40,583 nucleotides of DNA from Ferruginibacter sp. (GCA_030157685.1 JAOAUI010000361.1:77802-118384); one strand, 5' to 3'; counted from the stretch's first letter, positions 26,271 to 35,650 are shown. The notes: generated from the letters alone by a model not told the origin. A program made the numbers and translations.

Positions 26271-26278
26271 CAAAGATG
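26271..26278 (-). promoter_or_regulatory. Candidate -7 box (CATCTTTG) for the bestrophin-like gene
   Basis: On the minus strand CATCTTTGGC resembles TAnnTTTG except for the first base and lies 60 nt before the start at 26210. No -33 element is evident. Confidence 0.3.
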
Positions 26279-26346
26279 AAAACGTTCAAAAAATTGAATT
26301 ACATTTAAAGAAAGATTCACCCAAATAATATCTAAAAATTACCAGA

Positions 26347-26991
26347 ATGGAAAAGTTGTTATACCCGCGTTTTTTAATAGTGAAAGATGATTTCTACCCT
26401 AACCCTGATGAAGTTTATAAAGCAGCGCTGAAGTCGGATTTTTATGAACCTGAGCATGTAACCGGCTTCAGAAGTAAAAACGTTTATCACCCCAAAGGAA
26501 TAAAAGCAAGACTGGAAAAAATACTGGGAATAAAAATTACCCGTTGGGATACGGACCCCATTGAAGAAAACGGAGTTTTTTACCAGGGCTTTGCCAAAGG
26601 CAAGAGAAAAGAAATTCCTGGTGTTCATTCTGATGAACCCTATAACGACATTACTGTGGTAGTGTATTTAACGCCTGGTATTCCGCTGCATTGCGGCACA
26701 TCTTTGTGGATGCATAAACAAACGGGATTAATTGATCCGGTTACACCTGCAGCAGCAAGAAAACATAAAATAAAATTTGCCGACCTGAAAAATCAGTTAG
26801 AAGAAGAAAGTAAAGACCGCAGCAAATGGATTGAAATTGACAGGGCCGGTTACCGCTTTAACCGCATGGTTGCTTACCCTTCAGGTGCTTTTCACTCGGC
26901 AACCAACCATTATGGCGGCAGTTTACAAGGTGGGCGTATTTACCAGACATTCAGGATTGGTGTTGACTGGAATACATTTAAGATGCGTTAA
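26347..26991 (+). CDS. DUF6445-like putative 2-oxoglutarate/Fe(II) oxygenase
   Basis: 214 residues. The protein opens with FLIVKDDFYPNPDEVYKAAL, typical of DUF6445-like proteins, small enzymes with a double-stranded beta-helix plan. Candidate iron ligands are His94 and Asp96 in GVHSDEPYNDITVVVYLTPG, and a distal His (His183 in GAFHSATNHYGG; His188 is an alternative). Arg203 in YQTFRIGV could bind 2-oxoglutarate. This arrangement is that of 2OG-Fe(II) dioxygenases, so hydroxylation of an unknown substrate is inferred. It is not next to a halogenase or biosynthetic cluster here. It converges on a GNAT-like protein gene with a 7-bp gap. Confidence 0.6.
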   Translation: MEKLLYPRFLIVKDDFYPNPDEVYKAALKSDFYEPEHVTGFRSKNVYHPKGIKARLEKILGIKITRWDTDPIEENGVFYQGFAKGKRKEIPGVHSDEPYNDITVVVYLTPGIPLHCGTSLWMHKQTGLIDPVTPAAARKHKIKFADLKNQLEEESKDRSKWIEIDRAGYRFNRMVAYPSGAFHSATNHYGGSLQGGRIYQTFRIGVDWNTFKMR

Positions 26992-26998
26992 CGGGATA

Positions 26999-28654
26999 TT
27001 ATTTTTCAAAAAATTTTCGCAGTAAATCCTGGTAAACATAAATATCTGTTGTTGATGTAAAAACCATTTGTTTCATCAGTTGCAGTTTTTGTTTACTTGT
27101 AATTTGCATGGCCATGGCCCAAAGGGCAAGGTCTTCCATAATTTTTATTTCTATTGCCGAAAGGTTGCTGCTGCTGAGCTGTACACGGCTGCAAAAATTT
27201 TCAACCGCCTGTTTACAGGCATGTTGATAATTGTTCTTCCAATCTTTTTTTATAAAGGTTAATACCTGTGTTGAAATTTGAATTACATCCTGAGGTATAT
27301 CCTTACCAAGGTTCAAGGCAATATTACCTCCTGTAAAACCAACCAGTGTTTTGGCACTGCTGCGGTAATTTTTCCGGCTCTTTATTTTTTGTTGCTCCAG
27401 TTCTGCCTGTTCAAATATCTCCTTATCTACCGGCCTGAAGCCAAACCGGTAATAAAACCAGAATGCACCACTGGCTATGGCATCGTCGTTATCGGCGCCA
27501 AATTGAAACGGCTCCACTTCAAAATAACTGATATTAAAATACTGTTTATAAACCCTCAGCAACTGGCAAAGCAAATAACCCGATTCTCCACCCCGGTATG
27601 GTTCAAAAACATTAAAACCAACTTTTGCCCTGTTACCAAAAACCCACATGCCACCATAAGAAACTGGCAGGCCGTTTTTAAAAATGGTAAAGCCCATATA
27701 GGTTTCCAGCGGCAACTGCCTTTCGGCATACATACCATAAATAGACATGGTTAAACCTCTTTCCAAAACAATAAACCGCATCGAATCTTCCTGCAGGTAC
27801 GTAGCCGGATCAATTTCCCGTTCTGTTAACGACATGGCATATTTAATCACTTTAACCAGTTGCTCTTTTCCGCTTTTGCCCATAATTTTTTCAGGTGCTA
27901 CCGGTTCATGCAGCAATGGTTCATTCATCAGTTGCACATGATCAAATCGTTTCAGCATATCCTGGTGATAATAAACAGGCTGATGCGGTATGCGGTTATA
28001 GGAACGTGAAAACTGTTTGCTTTTGGGAACAACCTGTACAAAAAGATTCAGGCCATCAGATAAAAGATCTTTAGCCTGCGGATATTCCTTTAACGCCCCA
28101 AGCTGTCCATGTACAAAATCCAAGAACTGCCTGGTTTTCAGGCCCAGTACTTCCAGCAGATCCTCAGGGCCTAATCCGGCGGTGGTTTCGGCTTTTAATA
28201 AAGAAGGCAGTGTAATATTTAGCACTTCATTCAATGTTAGTTTGGGATTATAAAAGGAATCGAAATAAAGTGTAAAGTCTTTTTGCTGCAATGACCAGCC
28301 CAGAAAATCTGGCGAAAAACTGGTGATTGTTTCTGTAAACGGAAGGCCTGAATTTTCGGGCAGTGATTTTTTAATTTTCCGGTAATTTTTTTTCAGGTGC
28401 AGGGCAATTCTACTCAGTTCATTTTCGGCAAGTCTGCGTAAAGTTGCATTGCCTGCGTAGGCGCATAAAAACAATAAAGTCTCATTATAAACAGGTAAAT
28501 ATTTACCGGCAGGTAAAGCCATACTGGCAAGGGTTTGCAGCAGATCTTTTTTAAGCAGGTTTGCATCCTTATCCATGTTGGCTGCAATTTCTTTCAGCGA
28601 TTGAAGGCAACGGCCAAACTTGTTTTTTGTATTTAGTGAAACGGGATTTTGCAT
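26999..28654 (-). CDS. Unassigned ~550-residue protein with GNAT-like core (paralogue A)
   Basis: 551 residues, no signal peptide or membrane helix. I do not recognise a named family. The N-terminal 280 residues are helical and Leu/Lys-rich. Around residues 300-400 there is a mixed alpha/beta region with the order of an N-acetyltransferase: MGFTIFKNGLPVSYGGMWVF, VGFNVFEPYRGGESGYLLCQ, YFEVEPFQFGADNDDAI, SGAFWFYYRFGFRP. The turn YRGGES could serve as the acyl-CoA loop and the final GF motif matches the usual GNAT end. The C-terminal 150 residues are helical. The same core recurs in the gene at 31492-33144. The GNAT link is inference from pattern; enzyme activity and substrate are unknown. It diverges from the pullulanase gene across 169 bp. 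Confidence 0.7.
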   Translation of the reverse strand: MQNPVSLNTKNKFGRCLQSLKEIAANMDKDANLLKKDLLQTLASMALPAGKYLPVYNETLLFLCAYAGNATLRRLAENELSRIALHLKKNYRKIKKSLPENSGLPFTETITSFSPDFLGWSLQQKDFTLYFDSFYNPKLTLNEVLNITLPSLLKAETTAGLGPEDLLEVLGLKTRQFLDFVHGQLGALKEYPQAKDLLSDGLNLFVQVVPKSKQFSRSYNRIPHQPVYYHQDMLKRFDHVQLMNEPLLHEPVAPEKIMGKSGKEQLVKVIKYAMSLTEREIDPATYLQEDSMRFIVLERGLTMSIYGMYAERQLPLETYMGFTIFKNGLPVSYGGMWVFGNRAKVGFNVFEPYRGGESGYLLCQLLRVYKQYFNISYFEVEPFQFGADNDDAIASGAFWFYYRFGFRPVDKEIFEQAELEQQKIKSRKNYRSSAKTLVGFTGGNIALNLGKDIPQDVIQISTQVLTFIKKDWKNNYQHACKQAVENFCSRVQLSSSNLSAIEIKIMEDLALWAMAMQITSKQKLQLMKQMVFTSTTDIYVYQDLLRKFFEK

Positions 28655-28823
28655 CTATTGATTTTTTTATACCAGGTTTATACATTCAATTTAGGCATAA
28701 ATAACAATATGGTTTACTTTAGTCTTTCAATAATAACACATGAAATGAGCCATAACAAAAGTAGCTACTTACCGAAATGTTAGCAGGCGAATTCCATGTG
28801 GCTAAAAACAATAAAATAAACAC

Positions 28824-30788
28824 ATGAAAATATTATTCCTCTTCTGGTTCTTTTCTTTTAAAAGCATCCAGCTAAAGGCACAGCAAAATATTTATCCAAC
28901 CTACACCGGTAACGATCTTGGATTAACTTATTCCAAAGCTGCATCCAACTTTCGTATCTGGGCGCCTACTGCTACAAGGGTGCGGTTAAATCTTTACCAA
29001 CAACCTCTTGGCGGAGATGCGGTTAAAACCATCGAACTAAAAAAAGCAACACAAGGCACCTGGACAACAACCCTCTCCGGTGATCGTGCCGGAACCTATT
29101 ATACATTTTCTGTTGAATACAATGGCGAGTGGCTGAGCGAAGTGCCAGACCCTTACGCAAAAGCCGTTGGCACCAATGGCAAAAGGGCTATGATTGTTGA
29201 TTTGGCAAAAACCAATCCTGAAGGATGGGGCGGAGAGAAGTCGCCAAAATTAAAAGGCCCAACCGATGCTGTTATTTACGAACTGCATATTCGGGATGCA
29301 AGTATTGATGCCAGCAGCGGCATCAGTAACAAAGGAAAATTTATCGGCCTTACCGAAAGCGGAACTAAAAACCAGGCAGGACAGCCAACAGGACTGGATC
29401 ATTTGGTGCAACTTGGCGTAACACATATTCACCTGCTGCCATTTTTCGATTACAACTCTAATGATGAAACCGAAACTCAAAAACCGCAGTACAACTGGGG
29501 TTACGACCCGTTGAATTATAATACACCCGAAGGCTCTTATGCAACCAATGCTGCAGACGGCGCAGTACGCATAAAAGAACTGAAGGAGCTGGTGCAGGCT
29601 TTTCATAAAAAAGGATTGGCTGTTGTGATGGATGTGGTTTACAACCATACCGGGTTAACTGCAAAAAGTAATTTTAATCAGATAGTACCTGATTATTATT
29701 ACCGCAAAACCGCAGCAGGTAAATACAGCGATGCTACAGCCTGTGGCAATGAAACCGCCAGTGAAAAAGCCATGATGCGCAAGTTCATTATCGAATCTGT
29801 TTTGTATTGGGTAAAAGAATACCATATTGATGGTTTTAGGTTTGACCTGATGGGCGTACATGATATTGAAACCATGAACCTGGTTTCGGCTGCACTCAAA
29901 AAAATTAAACCCGGTATATTAATTTATGGCGAAGGCTGGACTGCCGGCGCATCAACCCTGCCGGAAAACAAACGGGCATTAAAAAAATATGCAGCACAGC
30001 TTAACAACATTGCCGTATTCAGCGATGATTTACGTGATGGTATTAAAGGTAGCGTGTTTGAAGCAGCCGATAAAGGCTTCGCCACCGGCGATACCTCCAA
30101 AGCAGAAAGTATAAGATTTGGTATTGTTGCTGCTACACAACACCCGCAGGTAAATTATAAAAAAGTAAATTACAGCAAAGCGCCTTATGCAAATTCGCCG
30201 GGCAGCGTTATCAGCTATGCCGAGTGCCACGATAATAATACCCTTTGGGATAAGCTTGCCATCAGTACTCCGGGAGCAACTGTTGCCGAACGTACCAACA
30301 TGCACAAGCTGGCATTATCTATTGTGCTCACCAGCCAGGGCATTTCTTTTTTACATGCAGGCACCGAATTTCTGCGCAGCAAAAAAGGTATCGAAAATTC
30401 TTACAACAAACCAGACAGCATTAATGCTATTGACTGGAACCTTAAAACTATTAACAATGATGTGTTCACTTATGTGCAGCAACTCATCAGCCTGCGCAAA
30501 ACACACACCGCTTTTAGAATGCAGACGGCAACACAAATACAACGCAACCTGAGTTTTTTACCTTCTCCGCCGGGTATTATCGGCTACCGTATAAACGGCA
30601 GCGCCCTTAAAGATAAATGGAAAGATATACAGGTATGGTTTAATGGCAATGCAACTGAACAGGCATTACCATCTGAATGGACTGCCGGTTATAAAACCGC
30701 TGTATTGAATAATGAGTTTGTTGCAGCAGCTTCTGGAGGGCAACCGGTTATTAAAGGGTATAGCTGTGTGATTTTGTACAAGGATTGA
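28824..30788 (+). CDS. pulA: Type I pullulanase (GH13 debranching enzyme)
   Basis: 654 residues with a probable N-terminal signal (MKILFLFWFFSFKSIQLKAQ), so likely exported to the periplasm or beyond. A CBM48-like domain (SNFRIWAPTATRVRLNLYQ) precedes the GH13 barrel. The barrel has the pullulanase signature YNWGYDP, region I DVVYNHTG, region II DGFRFDLMG (nucleophile Asp341), region III YGEGW (acid/base Glu370) and region IV AECHDN (third acid Asp470). It hydrolyses alpha-1,6 branches in pullulan, glycogen or starch. No susC/susD pair, other amylases or sugar regulator lie nearby, so it is not part of a polysaccharide utilisation locus here. It converges with the acyltransferase gene with a 14-bp gap. 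The length fits the family. Confidence 0.93.
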   Translation: MKILFLFWFFSFKSIQLKAQQNIYPTYTGNDLGLTYSKAASNFRIWAPTATRVRLNLYQQPLGGDAVKTIELKKATQGTWTTTLSGDRAGTYYTFSVEYNGEWLSEVPDPYAKAVGTNGKRAMIVDLAKTNPEGWGGEKSPKLKGPTDAVIYELHIRDASIDASSGISNKGKFIGLTESGTKNQAGQPTGLDHLVQLGVTHIHLLPFFDYNSNDETETQKPQYNWGYDPLNYNTPEGSYATNAADGAVRIKELKELVQAFHKKGLAVVMDVVYNHTGLTAKSNFNQIVPDYYYRKTAAGKYSDATACGNETASEKAMMRKFIIESVLYWVKEYHIDGFRFDLMGVHDIETMNLVSAALKKIKPGILIYGEGWTAGASTLPENKRALKKYAAQLNNIAVFSDDLRDGIKGSVFEAADKGFATGDTSKAESIRFGIVAATQHPQVNYKKVNYSKAPYANSPGSVISYAECHDNNTLWDKLAISTPGATVAERTNMHKLALSIVLTSQGISFLHAGTEFLRSKKGIENSYNKPDSINAIDWNLKTINNDVFTYVQQLISLRKTHTAFRMQTATQIQRNLSFLPSPPGIIGYRINGSALKDKWKDIQVWFNGNATEQALPSEWTAGYKTAVLNNEFVAAASGGQPVIKGYSCVILYKD

Positions 30789-30802
30789 GATGAAGTTTTA
30801 AA

Positions 30803-31381
30803 TTAATTTACTACATCTTCCTGTTCTTTCAAATGCCTCAGATCCAGCTCAGGCTTTTTGCCTTTAATGTTTGCATAGAAAGCAATGATTTTTTTTAAAT
30901 CAGCGGTCTCATCTTCACTTGCAAAAAAAGCTTCGCCAACTATCACCAGTTTGTTTGCATAATCAAAGCCAATTGGCACAATGGGCACCCCTGCTTTTTT
31001 GGCGATATGGTAAAAGCCGGTACGTAAAGTATTTACTCTTTTGCGGGTGCCTTCGGGCGACAGGCCCAGCATAAAGGTTTCATTATTATTGAATAATGCA
31101 ACTACCTGGTCAACCATACCGTGTTTACTAAAACGGTCAACCGGTGTGCCACCCAGTTTGCGAAGTATCCAGCCAAGTGGCCACACAAACAATTCTTTTT
31201 TACCTAAAAATTTTGCCTGCGGAATATTAAGAGCCTGCCTTGCTGCAAGGCCCACCATTACATCAACCCAATGAGTATGTGGTGCAACAGCCAATACTAT
31301 TTTTTTATACTGATACGGGAAACTGCCGGATATTTTCCAGCGAAAGATTTTCCAATATAGCTTTAAAAAGAGGCGAAGCAT
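30803..31381 (-). CDS. PlsC-like 1-acyl-glycerol-phosphate acyltransferase family protein
   Basis: 192 residues. It has the acyltransferase motifs: HX4D in PHTHWVD (His35-Asp40), FLGKKELFVWPLGW, GGTPVDR (77-83) and LSPEGTR (SPEGTR ending about residue 113), followed by VPIVPIGFDY. These belong to the LPLAT/PlsC superfamily, which transfers fatty acyl groups to lysophospholipids or related lipids at the inner membrane. It is shorter than classical PlsC (about 240 residues) and is closer to the compact forms common in Bacteroidota. The substrate is not fixed by the sequence. It has its own promoter box and diverges from paralogue B. Confidence 0.85.
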   Translation of the reverse strand: MLRLFLKLYWKIFRWKISGSFPYQYKKIVLAVAPHTHWVDVMVGLAARQALNIPQAKFLGKKELFVWPLGWILRKLGGTPVDRFSKHGMVDQVVALFNNNETFMLGLSPEGTRKRVNTLRTGFYHIAKKAGVPIVPIGFDYANKLVIVGEAFFASEDETADLKKIIAFYANIKGKKPELDLRHLKEQEDVVN

Positions 31382-31418
31382 TTTAGTAAGTTAGTTGATT
31401 TACAGTTGTAAAACATAG

Positions 31419-31426
31419 CAAAGATA
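31419..31426 (-). promoter_or_regulatory. Promoter -7 box (TATCTTTG) for the PlsC-like gene
   Basis: Exact TAnnTTTG match on the minus strand (AATATCTTTGC), 37 nt before the start at 31381. The same TATCTTTGC sequence is found upstream of asnS. Confidence 0.55.
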
Positions 31427-31491
31427 TTAATGAGTGGCAAGAGATAAATATGTTAACTTTCCTGTGTTGAGTTTAATCTCTTTTTAATTGT

Positions 31492-33144
31492 ATGATGACA
31501 ACCAGCGCATCCATCAATAAACTTTTTTCTATCCGTAATCAATACGGCAAAGGAAAGGTATTGGAAAAACTACAATTGCTCAGCAATATCAGCGTAAAAA
31601 ATATTAAAAGTAAGAAAGCTCTACAAACACTGTATGCAGCATTATTATTTATGCAGGCTTATCCCGACAACAAAACAATGCATAAACAAGCGGGAGATAA
31701 GTTGCAGTTATTAACAGAATATATAAATGAGCACGAAGACCTACAATACAAGTTATACAACACGGGTATTACCGGCACAACCATGTGTGCAGGATTTGGT
31801 TTTGAAATGGTAAAGTGGTTAAGAAAAACACATCCTACATCAGTCAGGTTTAATTCATTTGAAAATGACGAAATACATATTCAGCCATTTGTTTCGGTTG
31901 TTATGAACAAAGCTGAGTCGGAAATTTTCCAGGACGGGAACGCATCCTGGAAGGAATGGTTAATGCAGGTAAAGCCGGAAGAAGATATACTGGATCAGCT
32001 GATTGCTATTTTCGACTGCAGTGATATAAGGCCCGAAGTAAAAGATGAAATTTGGAATGCCATTGGTATTAATATTGAAATCGATTTTGTAACTCACTGT
32101 CGTTTGCCGCAATCAATGACTAAAATTTTTTATCACCGGTCATTGATCAGGAAAGAAAAAAATAATGAACCATTACCCAAACCGGTTCCGGTTAATTTAG
32201 CCGATACCTCAGCAGAACAGATCATTGACTGCAGCAGAATGATACTGCTAAGCCATCTCCGGGAGATTGATCCAATCAGCTTTACAGCAGCAAAATTAAT
32301 TTCCTGTTATCACTTATCCCGGGGCATTTCAATTGCTTTGATGGGGATGGTACCCGAACGGCGCCACCCTATTGACAGTTACATGGGCTATATGGTTTTT
32401 AAGAATGGTTTACCGGTTGCTTATGCGGGTTCGTGGATATTGTTTAACAGCGGCCGTATTGGCCTGAATGTTTTTCCGGATTATCGTGGGGGCGAAACCA
32501 GGTTTATTTTTGAACAGGTACTGCAATTGCATGCACGGGTCTATAATTTAAAACGGTTTACTGTAGATCCTTATCAAATTGGAAAAGTCAACAATGATGG
32601 AATTCAATCAGGTGCATTTTGGATTTATTATCATGCAGGATTTCGGCCGATAGAAAAGAGGCAACAACAGTTGGCGGAAACAGAAGCAGCGAAAATCAGT
32701 AAGAGTAAAAAATACAGAACCTCTCCAGCTGTTTTAAAAATCCTGGCTGACTCCAGGCTGGAAATGGTTTTACAAAAAAACGCCACCCGATTTGATGCTA
32801 CAGATATGAGCAGAGTGTATGCCGGAATCCTTATAAAAAAGCATCTTGGCAACCGGCAGCTTTCAGAGAAGGGTGCTGTAAAAAAACTGGCCGGGATCTT
32901 AAAAATAAAAAATTATCAGGATCATAATATGCACTTTGTTTTAAAAAACTGGTGTATTTTTTTATTGTGTAATGAAAAAGAATTTGTTCAAAACAATCGT
33001 TTAAAAAAGATATTAAAAACCCTGTTTAACCTGAAGGCAACGGGGAGCGAAGAAGCATATATGGCTACTTTACAAAAAGCACATGATTTGCGAAAACTTG
33101 TGGAAGAACTTATAAAGATTTATGCATTTGAATTGAGGCACTGA
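31492..33144 (+). CDS. Unassigned ~550-residue protein with GNAT-like core (paralogue B)
   Basis: 550 residues, paralogous to the protein at 26999-28654 and nearly equal in length. The shared core (about residues 280-385) reads MGYMVFKNGLPVAYAGSWIL, IGLNVFPDYRGGETRFIFEQ, FTVDPYQIGKVNNDGI, SGAFWIYYHAGFRPIEK. The two proteins are clearly related in this core but diverged at both ends. The N-terminal half is helical with no known domain, and the C-terminal part is basic and helical. No signal peptide or membrane segment. It has its own leader after the divergent acyltransferase and ends 55 bp before the formate ligase gene. No function is assigned; an acyl-CoA-dependent transferase is one possibility. 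Confidence 0.7.
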   Translation: MMTTSASINKLFSIRNQYGKGKVLEKLQLLSNISVKNIKSKKALQTLYAALLFMQAYPDNKTMHKQAGDKLQLLTEYINEHEDLQYKLYNTGITGTTMCAGFGFEMVKWLRKTHPTSVRFNSFENDEIHIQPFVSVVMNKAESEIFQDGNASWKEWLMQVKPEEDILDQLIAIFDCSDIRPEVKDEIWNAIGINIEIDFVTHCRLPQSMTKIFYHRSLIRKEKNNEPLPKPVPVNLADTSAEQIIDCSRMILLSHLREIDPISFTAAKLISCYHLSRGISIALMGMVPERRHPIDSYMGYMVFKNGLPVAYAGSWILFNSGRIGLNVFPDYRGGETRFIFEQVLQLHARVYNLKRFTVDPYQIGKVNNDGIQSGAFWIYYHAGFRPIEKRQQQLAETEAAKISKSKKYRTSPAVLKILADSRLEMVLQKNATRFDATDMSRVYAGILIKKHLGNRQLSEKGAVKKLAGILKIKNYQDHNMHFVLKNWCIFLLCNEKEFVQNNRLKKILKTLFNLKATGSEEAYMATLQKAHDLRKLVEELIKIYAFELRH

Positions 33145-33199
33145 AAATTTTAACTACATTTATTATACCCAATAATCACCTTTATTAAAATCATAAACC

Positions 33200-34864
33200 A
33201 TGAAATCAGATTATGAAATTGCCCAGGAAAATATAAGTCAGCCAATAACGGCCATAGCCGAAAAAATGGGACTGCCGCCGGAGATGCTGATACCTTATGG
33301 CCGCTATAAAGCCAAGATAGACATCCGGAGTTTTGATGAGAAGAAAGTGGCAAATTCAAAATTGATTTTGGTTACAGCCATTACACCCACCAAAGCAGGC
33401 ATTGGTAAAACAACCACATCTGTTGGCCTTGCCGATGGGTTGAATAAACTGAAAAAGAAAGTAGTGCTGGCTTTGCGTGAGCCCTCGCTGGGACCATGTT
33501 TTGGTATGAAGGGAGGTGCAGCCGGCGGCGGCTACAGCCAGGTGGTGCCCATGGAAGAAATTAACCTGCATTTTACCGGCGACTTTCATGCCATTACCGC
33601 AGCCAATAATAATCTGGCAGCCTTGCTGGATAATTTTCGTTTTTACAATCGTGGTAAACCGGAAGGAATTAAAACTGTTTTATGGAAACGCTGTCTGGAT
33701 GTAAATGACCGGGTGCTGCGTAAAATTGTTACTGCCTTGGATACGCCAAATAACGGTATTCCATCCGAAACTGGATTTGTAATTACACCAGCCAGCGAAA
33801 TTATGGCAGTGCTTTGTTTATCGGAAGGTTTGGAAGAGCTGCGGAAAAAAATTGACAATATTTTACTTGGTTTTACTTTTGCAGGTGAGCCTTTCACTAC
33901 AAAAGACCTTGGTGTAACAGGCGCAATTACTGCTTTACTAAAAGATGCCATTCAACCCAACCTGGTGCAAACATTGGAGGGTACACCGGCCATGATTCAT
34001 GGTGGCCCCTTTGCCAATATTGCCCATGGCTGTAATTCGTTAATGGCTACTAAAACGGCACTACAGTTTGGTGATTATGTGGTAACAGAAGCAGGCTTTG
34101 CAACTGACCTTGGTGCAGAAAAATTCTTCAACATAAAATGCCGCAAAGCAGGATTACAGCCAGCCATGAGTGTGTTGGTGGCTACATCGCAGGCACTTAA
34201 ACTAAGCGGCGGTGCCGATGCTAAAACCATGATGCTGCCCGATATGGCGGTGCTGGCCAAAGGTGTCCGCAATCTTGAAAAACATATTTCAATCCTTAAA
34301 TCATTCGGGCAAAAAGTATTGGTAGTGCTAAACAGGTATCAGTTTGATACTGCCGAAGAAATTGCCTGGCTGCGTAACTGGTGTGCCGAAAAAGAAGTGG
34401 CTTTTGCGGTGAATGATGGTTTTACACATGGAGGCGAAGGAGCACTGGAAATGGCGCAGGCTGTGGTGGATATTTGCGAAAAGCCATCGCCACCCATACA
34501 ACATACATACGAGCTGAGCGATGATATTGAAACCAAGATCCGTAAAATAGCAACTACCATTTATGGTGCTACTGATGTTGTGCTGTATAAAAAAGCACAG
34601 GACATGATCAAGAAAATAAAACAGCTTGGTTTGGAACACCTGCCTGTTTGTATGGCAAAAACACAATACTCTTTTACACACGACCCCACAAAAAGCGGCC
34701 TTGATGGTGATTTTAAAATAGATGTGGATGATTTGGTAATTAACCAGGGTGCAGGTTTTATTGTAGCTGTTTGTGGCGAAATGGTGCGTATGCCGGGGCT
34801 GCCTAAAATTCCACAGGCAAATAATATTGATGTGGTAGATGGAAAGATTATTGGTGTGAGTTAG
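33200..34864 (+). CDS. fhs: Formate-tetrahydrofolate ligase
   Basis: 554 residues, full length for FTHFS. It joins formate to tetrahydrofolate using ATP, giving 10-formyl-THF for purine and one-carbon metabolism. Family signatures are present: ITAIAEKMGLPPEMLIPYGRYKAKI, the ATP loop TPTKAGIGKTTT (about residues 62-73), LREPSLGPCFGMKGGAAGGG, then YSQVVPMEEINLHFTGD, and TPAMIHGGPFANIAHGCNS. The loop differs from the classical TPTPAGEGKTTT: Pro and Glu are replaced by Lys and Ile. The catalytic Lys-Thr-Thr is kept, so it is probably active. It converges on the DUF1295 gene with a 12-bp gap and no terminator stem. Confidence 0.96.
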   Translation: MKSDYEIAQENISQPITAIAEKMGLPPEMLIPYGRYKAKIDIRSFDEKKVANSKLILVTAITPTKAGIGKTTTSVGLADGLNKLKKKVVLALREPSLGPCFGMKGGAAGGGYSQVVPMEEINLHFTGDFHAITAANNNLAALLDNFRFYNRGKPEGIKTVLWKRCLDVNDRVLRKIVTALDTPNNGIPSETGFVITPASEIMAVLCLSEGLEELRKKIDNILLGFTFAGEPFTTKDLGVTGAITALLKDAIQPNLVQTLEGTPAMIHGGPFANIAHGCNSLMATKTALQFGDYVVTEAGFATDLGAEKFFNIKCRKAGLQPAMSVLVATSQALKLSGGADAKTMMLPDMAVLAKGVRNLEKHISILKSFGQKVLVVLNRYQFDTAEEIAWLRNWCAEKEVAFAVNDGFTHGGEGALEMAQAVVDICEKPSPPIQHTYELSDDIETKIRKIATTIYGATDVVLYKKAQDMIKKIKQLGLEHLPVCMAKTQYSFTHDPTKSGLDGDFKIDVDDLVINQGAGFIVAVCGEMVRMPGLPKIPQANNIDVVDGKIIGVS

Positions 34865-34876
34865 GGACTGTGGTCT

Positions 34877-35650
34877 TTATTGTATTTTTCGGGGAGGCAG
34901 CGGTATCAATACACTGGTTCTTTTTTTATATTCTTCAAAAGCAGGATTGCCTTTGTATTTTTTTTCGAGCATGGGAATGCCGGATACAAATACCAGCAAC
35001 AAAGTAATTGTAAGCGGGCTGATAATAAAATAAAAGCTGTTTGCAAACGGAATGGTGATAAAAAAAATGCTCCACCACATCAGGATCTCTCCAAAATAAT
35101 TCGGGTGGCGGCTGTATTTCCATAAGCCTGTTTGTATTATTAAACCTTTGTTTTTTTTGTCAGATTTAAAAACTGCCAGTTGCCAATCTGCCATCGCCTG
35201 AAAATAAAAACCAATTATCCAGCAGCATAAACCAATCCAGGTAAAAACATTCCATTGAAGCGATTCCGCAACTGCCGCATGTATGATGGGTGAAATAATA
35301 ATCAGCAGAAAAAACCCCTGTAACAAAAACACTTGCAGATAACTGCGCAGGTAAAAAGATTTCCCCCATTCTTCCCGCCAGGCCTTGTAACGAAAATCTT
35401 CTGTTTTGTTTTTATTACGGGTGTAAATGTGAATACTCAACCGCAACCCCCAAAAAGTAACAAGTGCATATAATAGTATTGAAACATCGGAAGCCGGGTA
35501 AGTATAAAAAAGAAAACCACAAATAAGAATATACCCAGGTCCCCAGGCAATATCGGCTACATCATTTCTTTTTTTATAAACAGATATGGCAAACCAAACG
35601 CTTGCATAAACAAAAATGATAAGGAAGCAGGTTATAAAAACAGTTAACAT
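34877..35650 (-). CDS. DUF1295 / steroid 5-alpha-reductase-like membrane protein
   Basis: 257 residues with about six or seven hydrophobic helices. The C-terminal half has the family signature [20 protein letters not shown], the NADPH-binding region shared by DUF1295 proteins, steroid 5-alpha-reductases and isoprenylcysteine methyltransferases. Also present are [14 protein letters not shown] and [20 protein letters not shown] near the N-terminus. It probably reduces or modifies a lipid in the inner membrane. It starts directly after the DUF2177 stop codon (TAAATG), so the two are translationally linked. DUF1295 and DUF2177 genes often neighbour fatty-acid cyclopropanation genes in other bacteria; none is visible here. 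Confidence 0.88.
   Translation of the reverse strand: MLTVFITCFLIIFVYASVWFAISVYKKRNDVADIAWGPGYILICGFLFYTYPASDVSILLYALVTFWGLRLSIHIYTRNKNKTEDFRYKAWREEWGKSFYLRSYLQVFLLQGFFLLIIISPIIHAAVAESLQWNVFTWIGLCCWIIGFYFQAMADWQLAVFKSDKKNKGLIIQTGLWKYSRHPNYFGEILMWWSIFFITIPFANSFYFIISPLTITLLLVFVSGIPMLEKKYKGNPAFEEYKKRTSVLIPLPPRKIQ

Noticed and set aside
26211-26273. N-terminal extension of the bestrophin-like protein from a TTG codon
   Set aside because: The extension would overlap the candidate -7 box at 26271-26278, and the ATG at 26210 gives the usual family start.
27278-27754. Open frame of 158 codons on the plus strand
   Set aside because: It lies wholly antisense to the GNAT-like paralogue A, whose core is conserved in a second gene; no start context and no recognisable protein.
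29250-29648. Open frame of 132 codons on the minus strand
   Set aside because: Antisense shadow of the pullulanase catalytic domain; the sense frame has all GH13 motifs.
28824-30788. Polysaccharide utilisation locus around the pullulanase
   Set aside because: No susC/susD-like genes, other glycoside hydrolases or sugar regulators are found in the flanking genes.
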